Shown piece after piece: positions 1 through 9,269 of a stretch of 53,351 bases of DNA. The position numbers and the translations under genes are program-made. Within the stretch, counting starts at the first letter, position 1. Each line of letters opens with the position of its first letter. The DNA comes from Crocinitomicaceae bacterium (GTDB taxonomy: Bacteria > Bacteroidota > Bacteroidia > Flavobacteriales_D > Crocinitomicaceae). The notes under the pieces are model-generated. The model ran no database searches, was not told the origin of the DNA, and saw only the letters and a program-made list of their open reading frames with translations. Where the stretch lies: assembly GCA_014762645.1 (NCBI GenBank), contig JABURP010000120.1, forward strand, positions 1 to 53,351, written 5' to 3'.

Positions 1-735
1 GTAAATTTGGGCTAGTTTCAGTGTCAATTCATCCAACCCACCTACGGCAACGACGGAATAAAAAGGAAAAATGTTAGATACAACCATGGCAATGACAACT
101 TGAAGCATGTCCGTCAAAATTACGCCGCGACTTCCACCGAGAGAACTGTATATCATTACAATTAAGAGTAGGGCTAAAATGGTTAGCGTTGCGTTTAGGT
201 CTCCTTTGAAAAGAAGAAAACTTGGATAGATGTCAGCAATGGCTGCGTACGTTGTAGAGCCGAGAATACTGTTCCAATGAATAAATGCACTGGCAATTTT
301 AACTGCGGCCGTAATTACCCACCCAAGAATAAAGACGTTTATAACGACACCATAAAAGAAAGCCTTGAACCCCCTTAAAAACCCCGCTTCTTTTCCTGAA
401 TATCTCAACTCAATGAATTCAACATCTGTAAGAACTTTACTTGCTCTCCACCGTTTGGCAAAAAATATAGATATGGTGATATAGGTCGCGGCCCAGCTCC
501 ACCAAAACCAGTTTCCAACTATACCGCCGTTTGCGGTAAGGCCCGTGATGGCCAGGGGAGTATCTGCTGCAAATGTTGTCGCAATAATTGAAATTCCCAA
601 CCACCACCAGGGAAGTGAACGGCTCGCAACAAAGTAGGAATCAATACCTTCACTTGATTTTCTAGACACAACAATCCCGACAATAAAGACTATTATCAGG
701 TAAGCAATGAATATAAGCCAATCAATGTTCTGCAT
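1..735 (-). CDS. sodium:solute symporter family (SSS) protein, 3' end outside window
   Basis: The reverse strand reads open from an ATG at 735 to the window edge (245 codons, no stop). The protein starts MQNIDWLIFIAYLIIVF and shows repeated hydrophobic segments, with the SSS-type stretch around residues 25-65 (SYFVASRSLPWWW, then TTFAADTPLAITG). This family couples Na+ influx to uptake of sugars, amino acids, vitamins or ions across the inner membrane; the substrate cannot be told from this half. Usual length is 450-600 residues, so roughly half is missing. It is divergent from the uridine kinase gene, with 157 bases between them. Confidence 0.85.
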   Translation of the reverse strand, partial: MQNIDWLIFIAYLIIVFIVGIVVSRKSSEGIDSYFVASRSLPWWWLGISIIATTFAADTPLAITGLTANGGIVGNWFWWSWAATYITISIFFAKRWRASKVLTDVEFIELRYSGKEAGFLRGFKAFFYGVVINVFILGWVITAAVKIASAFIHWNSILGSTTYAAIADIYPSFLLFKGDLNATLTILALLLIVMIYSSLGGSRGVILTDMLQVVIAMVVSNIFPFYSVVAVGGLDELTLKLAQIY

Positions 736-863
736 GAGTGATTATTTTTCGAATATAGTTCGATTTGATGAAAACTTTCCATCATTTACTGAATCTTATG
801 AACACTCACTTTTGATTTTGACATTGGAACTTCGCCTTACCTCCTGAGAAGTTTTATTATTGC

Positions 864-871
864 TATTTTTG
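864..871 (+). promoter_or_regulatory. Bacteroidota -7 box (TATTTTTG) for the udk operon
   Basis: TATTTTTG matches the TAnnTTTG consensus of the Bacteroidota housekeeping sigma factor and lies 21 bases before the udk ATG. No clear TTG element is seen at the expected distance upstream, so this is a partial match. Confidence 0.42.
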
Positions 872-892
872 CACTGATTTACTTATCGAATC

Positions 893-1510
893 ATGGAAAA
901 AGTCAAATTCATTGTAGGAATAACTGGAGGCAGTGGTGTAGGTAAAACTACCCTGATCGAAGGTTTGCGAGATGAATTTAAAGGACATGTTTCCACCTTT
1001 TCTCTGGACAATTATTACCTCCCAAAAGAGCAGCAGGAAAAAGATGATAATGGTGTAATTAACTTTGATCTTCCCACAGCTCTTGACGTTAAAGCCATGC
1101 AAAAGGATTTTGACAGTTTGTTAAGAGGCAATGTCATAAAACAATCGGTTTACAACTTTAATAACCCACATTTTAAAGAAGAGTATCTAGAAATAGCACC
1201 GCGGAGTTTGTTGATAGTGGAGGGGCTTTTTGTAATGCATTATGAGTTTTTAAGGGCTGCCCTAAACTATTCTGTTTACCTTTCAGTTGATCCTGAAATT
1301 CAACTTGAACGCAGGTTGATCAGGGATGTGAATGAACGGAATTACTCAAAAGATGATGTAATCTATCAGTGGGAAAACCATGTCCTTCCTTCCTATGAGA
1401 GCTATGTTCGACCTTATAAACAACAGGCCGACCTGATCATTACCAACAACGAGAGTTTTGACGAAAATATTCATATCTTAACGTCTGTAATTCACCAAAA
1501 TCTGGATTGA
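893..1510 (+). CDS. udk: uridine kinase
   Basis: Cytosolic pyrimidine-salvage enzyme that phosphorylates uridine and cytidine with ATP or GTP. The Walker A loop is GITGGSGVGKTT at residues 9-20, followed by SLDNYYLPK (about 38-46), the uridine-binding region of the family, and LIVEGLFVMHYE (about 105). Length of 205 aa is normal. The ATG at 893 is the first in frame and follows a promoter box. The next gene starts 22 bases after the stop, so the kinase probably heads an operon with the sensor kinase and antiporter, an association that has no obvious metabolic logic. Confidence 0.93.
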   Translation: MEKVKFIVGITGGSGVGKTTLIEGLRDEFKGHVSTFSLDNYYLPKEQQEKDDNGVINFDLPTALDVKAMQKDFDSLLRGNVIKQSVYNFNNPHFKEEYLEIAPRSLLIVEGLFVMHYEFLRAALNYSVYLSVDPEIQLERRLIRDVNERNYSKDDVIYQWENHVLPSYESYVRPYKQQADLIITNNESFDENIHILTSVIHQNLD

Positions 1511-1532
1511 TTGGCACAAACCGCCTAGTTGA

Positions 1533-4500
1533 ATGAAAAAAACTGCTCGCAAAAGGTTTATCCTCGGAGCCATCTTTGGCTTTTTATTTTGGGCACTGGG
1601 CTTATTTTTATATCATTTCGAACTTAAGGTAGACCTGGATGCTGAAGAAGTTGCTGACTTTCAGGAGGCCTATATTGAAATGTGTCATGATCTGTACCAT
1701 GCCACTGAGAACTTTGCCAATGAGATTTCCCAGAAACCGGAAGAGGAGAAGTTTGAAGCAGCCCTGAATTTTGCTGCTGTGACAGACTTTGATTTTTTTG
1801 TCTATCATGAAGACACACTAAAGACTTGGACAACAAATAACCCAGCTATTCCTGAATTTGCCAATTACGGGTTTTTCAAACAAGATGTGCTTTTACTGGA
1901 AAACGGGTGGTATAAAATTTCCAAAATTGTTATTGATGATAGGAGATATATTGGTGTCTTCAAGATCAAAAACCAATATAAACATGAGAATGATGACCTG
2001 GTAAATGATTTCAACCCGGATCTCGTAACGGGTTTTTCAGCAGATTTAACCTTCAAGGATGTAGCTTATCCGGTTAATGGACGAGATGGTGAACGTGATT
2101 TTTCGGCAGTACCGAAGGTAAAAGTCAAAGAAAATGAAGAGGTTGAGATCGCCATCTTTTTTCTGTATCTACTCTCGTTTGTGATAATTCTGCAATTGTT
2201 GATCAATGCATTTGAACGAATCCTCATTAAAAAACCTTTTCTATTAATTGTATTTCCAGTCTTAATTGTAACGTTGCGATATGTATGGTTAGTCTCAAAC
2301 TGGAATGGTTTTATCCAGGACTTTGAGCTCTTTAATCCTGAATTATTTGCTTCATCTGAATTCATTCCATCTTTGGGAGATTTAATCATCAATGTGACCA
2401 TATTCTACTTTTTGGTCCATTTTTTATTGAGAAGAACTCGAAATTGGTTTAAAAAAGGCAATACGAAACTGAAGTTGGTATTTTTTGTTGTTCCTCTTTT
2501 TTTAGTGAGTTTTTATGCCGCCTTTAAGATCAATGATATTATTTACTCGTTGGTATATGATTCCAAAATGTCATTTGATCTGGAAAAACTTTTTGACTTT
2601 TCCATCTATTCATTTCTTGGCGTAGCAGTGATAGGAACGTGTTTTTATTCTTATTTCAAACTCATCCAGTACATCATTATTCAACTCAAGAAGAACAATT
2701 TTGAATGGAACCGTCTGGCATTTTTATGGGTACTTGCCTCTTGTGCGTATATCGCAATCGACCAAATATATTTTGATCATTCCTTGTTAACGTCATTATG
2801 GCCGGTGATATTAAGTGGATCATTGCTTTGGTTTGAGTTTAAAGAGAAAGAATACAAGTTTGTACATGTAATCTCTATCCTCGCCTTTGTCTCTCTTTAT
2901 GCTTCTTACATCCTATTGGAATACACAGAACATAATGAGCGGGAGTTGAGAATGGCGGAAGCCGAAATGATTGCCAGGGACAAAGACCATTTTGCAGAAT
3001 TTGATTATGATGAAATTGAACAAGAACTAAGTGAACAGAATGCACTGGTGCCACATTTCAAAAACGATTTTGATCAAAACGTCTTCTCTGAGGAGCTGGA
3101 ATCAACGTATTTTTCACAGCTAAAGAATGACTACGAATTAAGTTTTTACCTCTTTAATTCCGATAAAAAAATGTTGCAGGACTTTGGGAATTCGGAGTTA
3201 AAGGATTATTCAAGGTATGAGGAGATTATCGCCCGTACCGGCCAGCAATCGGCTATTTGTAGAAATATTTATTTCATCAAAGACTATACAGATAAGCTAA
3301 CGTACCTTGCCAAGTACCCCGTATTCGGAGAACAAAGAGACACGCTATACGGATATCTTTTTACGGAGATGAGGTCAAAAAAATTCCCGGAAGACATTGG
3401 CTTGCCGTCGCTATTGTTGGATCAGGGATCTCACACTTACCACCGGCTTCAGGGCTACTCAATTGCAAAGTACGTAGACAATAAATTAGTCACACATAAA
3501 GGAGATTATGCATATCCGACAATTGGTGAGCAATGGCAAACAGAAAACGCGTTTACGGAAGAAGATGGCTACAGCCACTTTGTCTATGCAGAAGAAGAAG
3601 GATTTAAAACGGTCATTTCAAAGAAGACGAAATCCAACATGTACCTCTTCACTTCTTTTTCTTACTTGCTCATCATCTTTGGAATTCTCCTCCTGTTGCC
3701 CATAGGTTTTCAAGAGATTCGCCGTGGAATTTCATTCAAGCATATTAAGTTGAATGTTAAAATTCAGGTGGTTATTATTGCTTTAATACTGTCTACACTC
3801 ATTGCATTTGCTATAGGTGCCGGCGCATTTGTAAAAGATCAATATACGCAGAGCAATCAGGGCTTCATTCAGGAGAAGCTGGTTTCTGTGAAAACAGAGT
3901 TGGAGTCTAAATTAAAGAGAGAAAAGGAACTAAAATCAGATTTAGCAGGCTATTTAGAATTGATTCTAAAAAAATTCTCTAAGGTCTTTATGACGGATAT
4001 TAATATCTACAATACTTCCGGAAACCTTTTAGGTAGTTCCCAGCCTAAAATATATTCAAAAGGGTTGATATCGCGTAAAATGAACAGCATTGCGTATAAA
4101 GAAGTACACCTGGATAAGAAGAGTGAATTCATCCACGAAGAGCGAATAGGTAATTTGAATTACTTATCGGCGTATGCTCCGTTCTTTAATCAACAAGGAG
4201 AATTTCTGGCGTATGCAAATGTTCAGTATATCTCACGTCAGGAGAAGTTTGAAGATCAAATATCCAGCTTTTTGTTGGCGATCATTGATATAATGGTACT
4301 CATGCTGGCAATTTCTACAATATTGGGAATCACAGTATCTAACCGACTAACCAGACCGTTGAAATATATTCAGGACAGTTTAAAAAGCGTACAAATTGGC
4401 TCTAAATATAAACCCTTGGAATATGAAGGTTCAGACGAAATTGGAGAACTTGTAAAGGAGTATAATCAGAAAGTTGCAGAACTACAGGCTAATGTTGAGG

Positions 4501-5192
4501 TGTTGGCTAAAAGTGAGCGGGAAAGCGCCTGGCGGGAAATGGCCAAACAAGTAGCGCATGAGATTAAGAACCCGCTTACCCCTATGAAATTATCCATTCA
4601 ACACCTCAAGCGGACGGTAAAGGTTGCAGATGAAGAATCCAGTGAAAAATTAGACCGTGTGAGTAAATCACTTATTGAACAGATAGATGCGCTAACGACC
4701 ATTGCAAATGAGTTTTCGAATTTTGCAAAAATGCCAAAACCGGTTGAAGCCAAATTGGATCTGGTTGAGATTATTCGAAATGCAGTTGCTGTATTCAATC
4801 AAAATGAGCAGTACTCGGTTGAATTGCGAATTGAGGAAGAAGGAGAGCTGTATGTCTGGGCGGACAAGGACCTGTTGCTTCGGGTATTTAATAATCTAAT
4901 TAAAAATGCCATTCAGGCAATTCCTGCCGAAACCCAGGGTGAAATTGAAGTAATGCTTGAACAAAAAGATGATTCATACGTTGTTAGTGTAAAAGATAAT
5001 GGCGTAGGTATTGATGAAGACACACAAGAAAGTATTTTTGTCCCATATTTTACAACTAAATCAAAAGGAACCGGCTTAGGTTTGGCAATGTCTAAACAAA
5101 TTGTAGAATCTATGCAAGGTAAAATTTGGTTTGAAACAGAAAAAGGGATGGGTACAACTTTTTATGTATCTTTTCCGCTTTATAAAAACTAA
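1533..5192 (+). CDS. very large NtrY-like membrane sensor histidine kinase
   Basis: A 1219-residue inner-membrane sensor kinase. Residues about 8-27 form a first membrane segment, followed by an extracytoplasmic stretch to about 200, a block of seven or so membrane segments (about 205-465), a second extracytoplasmic region (about 470-705), further membrane segments near 710-770, a third sensor-like region (770-915) and a final segment near 920-945 leading into HAMP. The kinase core has H1009 in VAHEIKNPLTP, an N box NNLIKNAIQA near 1120, and G boxes DNGVGI and KGTGLGLAMS. The HEIKNPLTP phosphorylation site is typical of NtrY-like kinases, but those usually have about 700 residues. No response regulator lies nearby. 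The antiporter gene begins three bases after its stop. Confidence 0.9.
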   Translation: MKKTARKRFILGAIFGFLFWALGLFLYHFELKVDLDAEEVADFQEAYIEMCHDLYHATENFANEISQKPEEEKFEAALNFAAVTDFDFFVYHEDTLKTWTTNNPAIPEFANYGFFKQDVLLLENGWYKISKIVIDDRRYIGVFKIKNQYKHENDDLVNDFNPDLVTGFSADLTFKDVAYPVNGRDGERDFSAVPKVKVKENEEVEIAIFFLYLLSFVIILQLLINAFERILIKKPFLLIVFPVLIVTLRYVWLVSNWNGFIQDFELFNPELFASSEFIPSLGDLIINVTIFYFLVHFLLRRTRNWFKKGNTKLKLVFFVVPLFLVSFYAAFKINDIIYSLVYDSKMSFDLEKLFDFSIYSFLGVAVIGTCFYSYFKLIQYIIIQLKKNNFEWNRLAFLWVLASCAYIAIDQIYFDHSLLTSLWPVILSGSLLWFEFKEKEYKFVHVISILAFVSLYASYILLEYTEHNERELRMAEAEMIARDKDHFAEFDYDEIEQELSEQNALVPHFKNDFDQNVFSEELESTYFSQLKNDYELSFYLFNSDKKMLQDFGNSELKDYSRYEEIIARTGQQSAICRNIYFIKDYTDKLTYLAKYPVFGEQRDTLYGYLFTEMRSKKFPEDIGLPSLLLDQGSHTYHRLQGYSIAKYVDNKLVTHKGDYAYPTIGEQWQTENAFTEEDGYSHFVYAEEEGFKTVISKKTKSNMYLFTSFSYLLIIFGILLLLPIGFQEIRRGISFKHIKLNVKIQVVIIALILSTLIAFAIGAGAFVKDQYTQSNQGFIQEKLVSVKTELESKLKREKELKSDLAGYLELILKKFSKVFMTDINIYNTSGNLLGSSQPKIYSKGLISRKMNSIAYKEVHLDKKSEFIHEERIGNLNYLSAYAPFFNQQGEFLAYANVQYISRQEKFEDQISSFLLAIIDIMVLMLAISTILGITVSNRLTRPLKYIQDSLKSVQIGSKYKPLEYEGSDEIGELVKEYNQKVAELQANVEVLAKSERESAWREMAKQVAHEIKNPLTPMKLSIQHLKRTVKVADEESSEKLDRVSKSLIEQIDALTTIANEFSNFAKMPKPVEAKLDLVEIIRNAVAVFNQNEQYSVELRIEEEGELYVWADKDLLLRVFNNLIKNAIQAIPAETQGEIEVMLEQKDDSYVVSVKDNGVGIDEDTQESIFVPYFTTKSKGTGLGLAMSKQIVESMQGKIWFETEKGMGTTFYVSFPLYKN

Positions 5193-5195
5193 CCC

Positions 5196-6515
5196 TTGGA
5201 CACGTATACACTCATCATAGGTATTTCCGGAATTGTAATTATTTCGTTCTTTTTTAACATCATTGCCAAAAGGACGAACATTCCCAGTGTGCTATTATTG
5301 ATAGCATTGGGAGTAATTATCAAGCAATTTGTTCCGGATAAGTTTAACGCAGATGTATATGCAAACCTCAGTACCCTGGAGATTGTGGGGAATGTAGGTT
5401 TGGTTATGATCGTATTAGAAGCGGCGCTTGACTTAAAACTTGAGCGAGAGAAGCGTAAATTGATTATCAATTCATTTTTAGTGGCACTTATATCACTTGT
5501 GGCTACGACCCTTTTATTGGCGTGCATTATTTACTACTTCGTTCCTAACGCTAATGACTTTATGAAGAGCGTAGTGTATGCTGTACCACTATCCATTATG
5601 AGTTCGGCCATTATTATTCCTTCTGTTGGCGGATTGACCGGCAAAAAGAAAGAATTTATGGTATACGAAAGCACCTTCTCAGACATATTGGGAATTATGG
5701 TGTTTTATTTTCTCATTGGAGTAGAGGATGGACAAGGAGGAAAAGAGATTGCTCTGAGTATTGGGTTAAGTATTCTTGTAACGATTGTGGTTTCAATAGT
5801 ACTTGCGTATCTTCTTGTGTATATATTTCAACGGCTAACTTCCCAGGTTAAGCTGTTTTTGGTGATTGCTATCCTCATGTTGATGTACGCGTTAGGGAAG
5901 AAGCTTCACTTGTCTTCACTTTTAATCATACTGGCATTTGGGCTGGTGCTGAATAATGCAAGCGTTTTCTTTAGGGGGAAACGTTTGAGAAACTTGATTA
6001 ATGAAGAAAAAGTACAACCTGTTCTACACGATTTTCACATATTAACGCTTGAGTCTGCATTTGTTATCCGTACTTTTTTCTTTGTCATATTTGGAATGTT
6101 CATAACGCTGGAGGGGATATTTAATTTAACTGTTGCATTAGTTAGTGCGGGAATTATAGCAGCACTTTATATTGTTCGCTTCCTTGTGTTAAAACTGGTA
6201 GAAAGAAGGGATATTGTACCTCAGTTATATCTGGCGCCAAGAGGGTTAATTACTATTTTATTATTCTTTGTCATTAGCGCTCATGATGAGTATGTGATCA
6301 AGGATTTTGATCCTGGAATTTTATTGTTTGTAATCTTAATTTCAAGTCTTGTAATGACATGGGCCTTGATAAGATACAGGGGAGAAAAAGTTGCGGATGT
6401 TTTGCTTTCCCAGTTGCCTAGCAGAAAAGTAGATGAGGACGGTGATGGTATCAACGACTCAACGGAAGAAAATGTTGAAAGCAACGTAGAAAAGCAAGAT
6501 TTCAATCAGTTTTAG
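5196..6515 (+). CDS. cation:proton antiporter (CPA family, NhaP-like)
   Basis: 439 aa with about twelve hydrophobic segments and a CPA-type core (IPSVLLLIALGVIIKQ near residue 29, then IVLEAALDLKLE and IMSSAIIIPSVGG). Family members exchange Na+ or K+ for H+ across the inner membrane in pH and ion homeostasis. The start is a TTG at 5196, three bases after the sensor kinase stop, so translation is probably coupled. The cytoplasmic tail carries DEDGDGIND (413-421), which looks like a calcium-binding loop of the thrombospondin type-3/dockerin kind. Its stop codon overlaps that of the convergent rhomboid gene by four bases. Ion specificity is not visible. Confidence 0.85.
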   Translation: MDTYTLIIGISGIVIISFFFNIIAKRTNIPSVLLLIALGVIIKQFVPDKFNADVYANLSTLEIVGNVGLVMIVLEAALDLKLEREKRKLIINSFLVALISLVATTLLLACIIYYFVPNANDFMKSVVYAVPLSIMSSAIIIPSVGGLTGKKKEFMVYESTFSDILGIMVFYFLIGVEDGQGGKEIALSIGLSILVTIVVSIVLAYLLVYIFQRLTSQVKLFLVIAILMLMYALGKKLHLSSLLIILAFGLVLNNASVFFRGKRLRNLINEEKVQPVLHDFHILTLESAFVIRTFFFVIFGMFITLEGIFNLTVALVSAGIIAALYIVRFLVLKLVERRDIVPQLYLAPRGLITILLFFVISAHDEYVIKDFDPGILLFVILISSLVMTWALIRYRGEKVADVLLSQLPSRKVDEDGDGINDSTEENVESNVEKQDFNQF

Positions 6516-7288
6516 TTAGTTTCTGAAGTATTGCCGTTGTCCTTTTGATCTTTTTTATTTGATGTGTCGCCCTTTTTTTCAACTTCAACCTTTTTTGGAA
6601 CAATGGTGTAGTTTACGATAATTCTCGGTTCGTGATCGGCATGTGCCTTAGGTTGATCCTTCCAGTACTCACCTACAGGTTCAATGCCCATCTCTTCTTC
6701 AATTTCGTACTGAAGCTTTTTAGGCTGAGGCCCTTTTTTTCTAAGGATAAATGCCACGGTTATACCACCAATAAGGCCAAAGGCATGCGCCTCCCACGAT
6801 ACTCCGGGTTGATTGGGGAATATTCCCCAAACCATACTTCCATACAGAAAAATAACCACCAACGAAATGGCCGCCACCCTCATGTTCTTTCTAATAAATC
6901 CACTAAAAACAAGAAATGAAGTGAGTCCGTAAATAACGCCACTCATTCCAACGTGATAAGATTCTCGTGCTAAAAACCACATAGTGACTCCCGTAAAAAG
7001 ATAAATGAAAACGAAAGCACGTAAGGCTATAGTTCGGTAATGATAAAACAACATCCAACTCAACACAAAGGTGGGTATTGAATTGTTTATAATATGCGAA
7101 AAGTCTTTGGTGCTGTGAATAAACGGAGAAGTAAATATACCCACTAACCCCTCAATTTTACCAGGGTACAAGCCGTACCTGTATAGATGTAGTTCAAAAG
7201 CATAATCAAAGAAAAACACCACCCACATCAGGGCAACTATAGTCAAAGAAATAGCAAAGGATATTCGGGTGATCTTCTTCTGTAGCAT
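6512..7288 (-). CDS. rhomboid family intramembrane serine protease
   Basis: 258 aa with six hydrophobic segments. The catalytic pair is visible: S116 in GMSG (114-117) and H168 in EAHAFGLIGG. HIINNS near 65-70 is the usual oxyanion-supporting HxxxN region. Rhomboids cut within or beside membrane segments of substrate proteins. A hydrophilic C-terminal tail of about 75 residues, lysine-rich and ending in low-complexity sequence, follows the core and should be cytoplasmic or periplasmic depending on topology. The gene is monocistronic and convergent with the antiporter. Confidence 0.9.
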   Translation of the reverse strand: MLQKKITRISFAISLTIVALMWVVFFFDYAFELHLYRYGLYPGKIEGLVGIFTSPFIHSTKDFSHIINNSIPTFVLSWMLFYHYRTIALRAFVFIYLFTGVTMWFLARESYHVGMSGVIYGLTSFLVFSGFIRKNMRVAAISLVVIFLYGSMVWGIFPNQPGVSWEAHAFGLIGGITVAFILRKKGPQPKKLQYEIEEEMGIEPVGEYWKDQPKAHADHEPRIIVNYTIVPKKVEVEKKGDTSNKKDQKDNGNTSETN

Positions 7289-7353
7289 GTTTTCAGTTAA
7301 TCAACAACCGGGCCTCTGCAATATATGTGACAGAAAGGCAGTGGTTTACAGAT

Positions 7354-7401
7354 ATAGACGAAAAACAGCACCTAAATTGACAGAGAATTATATTCGTCTA
7401 T
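7354..7401. repeat. 9-base inverted repeat between glmS and the rhomboid gene
   Basis: ATAGACGAA (7354-7362) and TTCGTCTAT (7393-7401) are exact reverse complements separated by 30 bases. They lie between the glmS stop and the rhomboid start. This could be a 3' stem of the glmS transcript or an operator. There is no T tract on the minus strand, so it is not a classical terminator. Confidence 0.4.
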
Positions 7402-7413
7402 GAAAAAATAGGT

Positions 7414-9258
7414 TTATTCAACCGTTACTGACTTAGCAAGATTTCTCGGTTGATCGACATTACATCCGCGCATAACAGCAATATGATACGATATCAACTG
7501 GAATGGAACTGTTGCTAAAATTGGAACCAGTAACTCGTCCGTCTCCGGTATTTCAATGTAGTGGTCGGCAATATCTTTAACAATGGTATCCCCCTTAGTG
7601 ACAATAGCAATGATTTTACCTTTTCTGGCTTTCACTTCCTGAATATTGCTCACCACTTTTTCGTAATTAGGCCCTTGTGTGGCAATTACAAATACTGGCA
7701 TGTTTTCATCAATCAATGCAATAGGACCGTGCTTCATTTCTGCCGCCGGATAACCCTCCGCATGGATATAGGAGATTTCTTTGAGTTTAAGCGCGCCTTC
7801 TAATGCAATCGGGAAACAGCTTCCTCTTCCAAGGAAAAGTGCATTTGCTGCATCTTTATAGTTGTCCGCGATTCCTTTGATATAATCATTACTGGTGAGC
7901 AGATATTCAATTTTTTCAGGGATCGCTTCCATTTCATTGAGAAGGTTCTGAAAACGGGTTTGATTAATAGTGCCGCGTTTCTTGGCCAGTAACATTGCCA
8001 TCATAGCCAGGATAGTAACCTGTGTGGTAAAAGCTTTAGTAGATGCTACTCCTATTTCAGGTCCCGCATGTGTATAAGAACCTGCATCTGTGACACGTGA
8101 AATAGATGATCCTACAACGTTTACTATACCAAGTAGGGTTGCGCCCTCTTCCTTCGCCATTTTAAGTGCAGCTAACGTATCAGCCGTTTCTCCGGATTGT
8201 GAAATGGCAATCACTACATCATTAGGCCGTATTATTGGATTTCTGTACCTGAATTCCGAGGCATATTCTACCTCTACTGGAATTCGTGCAAGATCTTCAA
8301 TTAGATATTCACCTACTAAGCCGGCATGCCACGAAGTTCCGCAAGCAATAATTACTATTCGGTCAGCATTGGCTATTTGATTTTCATAGTCTCGAATACC
8401 CCCCAGCGCAATCCAGCTTTCTGCCGCATTCAAACGCCCACGGAAGGAATCGTGTATCGCACGAGGCTGCTCGTAAATTTCTTTGAGCATGAAATGGTCA
8501 TATCCTCCTTTTTCAAGCTCTTCTAATTGCATTTCAAGTTCCTGAACGTACGGAGATACTTCAGTATTTCCAATGCTAATAATACGCAATCCGTTTTTTC
8601 GATCAACAATAGCAATCTGTTCATCTTCCAAATACACCACATTCTTAGTGTATTCTACAATTGGTGTTGCATCTGAGGCTACGTAGTACTCGTCTTCACC
8701 TAAACCAATCACCAGTGGTGAACTTTTTCGTGCCGCTATAATCTTATCCGGCGAATCTTTAGAGATCAATACTATGGCATAAGCACCATGTACTTCTTTT
8801 AAAGCCATTCGAACAGCTTCTTCTATTGAAACCTGGCTGTTTTCCTTAATCTCTTCAATTAAGTGAACAAGAACTTCTGTATCAGTTTCAGTTTTGAATT
8901 CATGGCCCCTTTTTGTGAGCTCCTTTTTGATGATCTCGTAGTTTTCTATAATTCCGTTGTGAACCAATACAATGTTTTCATCTCCACTAAAATGTGGATG
9001 TGCATTGACATCATTGGGCTCTCCATGTGTTGCCCACCTGGTGTGCCCGATCCCCACGGTACCTTCTGTAGAAAAATCATTAGCAAAATCTACTAAATCC
9101 TGTACTTTCCCCTGGCGCTTATATACATTTAAAATTTTACCGTCCTGGATGAGCGCAACTCCAGCACTATCATAACCGCGATACTCCAATCTGCTTAATC
9201 CTTTTATGAGAATTGGATATGCTTTCTTGTCTCCTATGTATCCAACAATTCCACACAT
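7414..9258 (-). CDS. glmS: glutamine--fructose-6-phosphate aminotransferase (isomerizing)
   Basis: First committed step of UDP-GlcNAc synthesis for peptidoglycan and lipopolysaccharide: fructose-6-P plus glutamine gives glucosamine-6-P plus glutamate. 614 aa, full length. The N-terminal glutaminase starts with catalytic Cys2 (MCGIVGYIG) and contains GHTRWATHGEP; two SIS domains follow (CGTSWHAGL and ISQSGETADT near 300-355, then LGRGSCFPIALEGALKLKE near 475). The C-terminal DQPRNLAKSVTVE is the conserved GlmS end. It is the last gene of a three-gene unit, 11 bases after DUF4270. No glmS ribozyme is visible in this short junction. Confidence 0.97.
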   Translation of the reverse strand: MCGIVGYIGDKKAYPILIKGLSRLEYRGYDSAGVALIQDGKILNVYKRQGKVQDLVDFANDFSTEGTVGIGHTRWATHGEPNDVNAHPHFSGDENIVLVHNGIIENYEIIKKELTKRGHEFKTETDTEVLVHLIEEIKENSQVSIEEAVRMALKEVHGAYAIVLISKDSPDKIIAARKSSPLVIGLGEDEYYVASDATPIVEYTKNVVYLEDEQIAIVDRKNGLRIISIGNTEVSPYVQELEMQLEELEKGGYDHFMLKEIYEQPRAIHDSFRGRLNAAESWIALGGIRDYENQIANADRIVIIACGTSWHAGLVGEYLIEDLARIPVEVEYASEFRYRNPIIRPNDVVIAISQSGETADTLAALKMAKEEGATLLGIVNVVGSSISRVTDAGSYTHAGPEIGVASTKAFTTQVTILAMMAMLLAKKRGTINQTRFQNLLNEMEAIPEKIEYLLTSNDYIKGIADNYKDAANALFLGRGSCFPIALEGALKLKEISYIHAEGYPAAEMKHGPIALIDENMPVFVIATQGPNYEKVVSNIQEVKARKGKIIAIVTKGDTIVKDIADHYIEIPETDELLVPILATVPFQLISYHIAVMRGCNVDQPRNLAKSVTVE

Positions 9259-9269
9259 AATGCTGAGTT

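Noticed and set aside
9259-9269. glmS ribozyme
   Set aside because: Only 11 bases separate glmS from DUF4270, and nothing resembling the ribozyme was seen.
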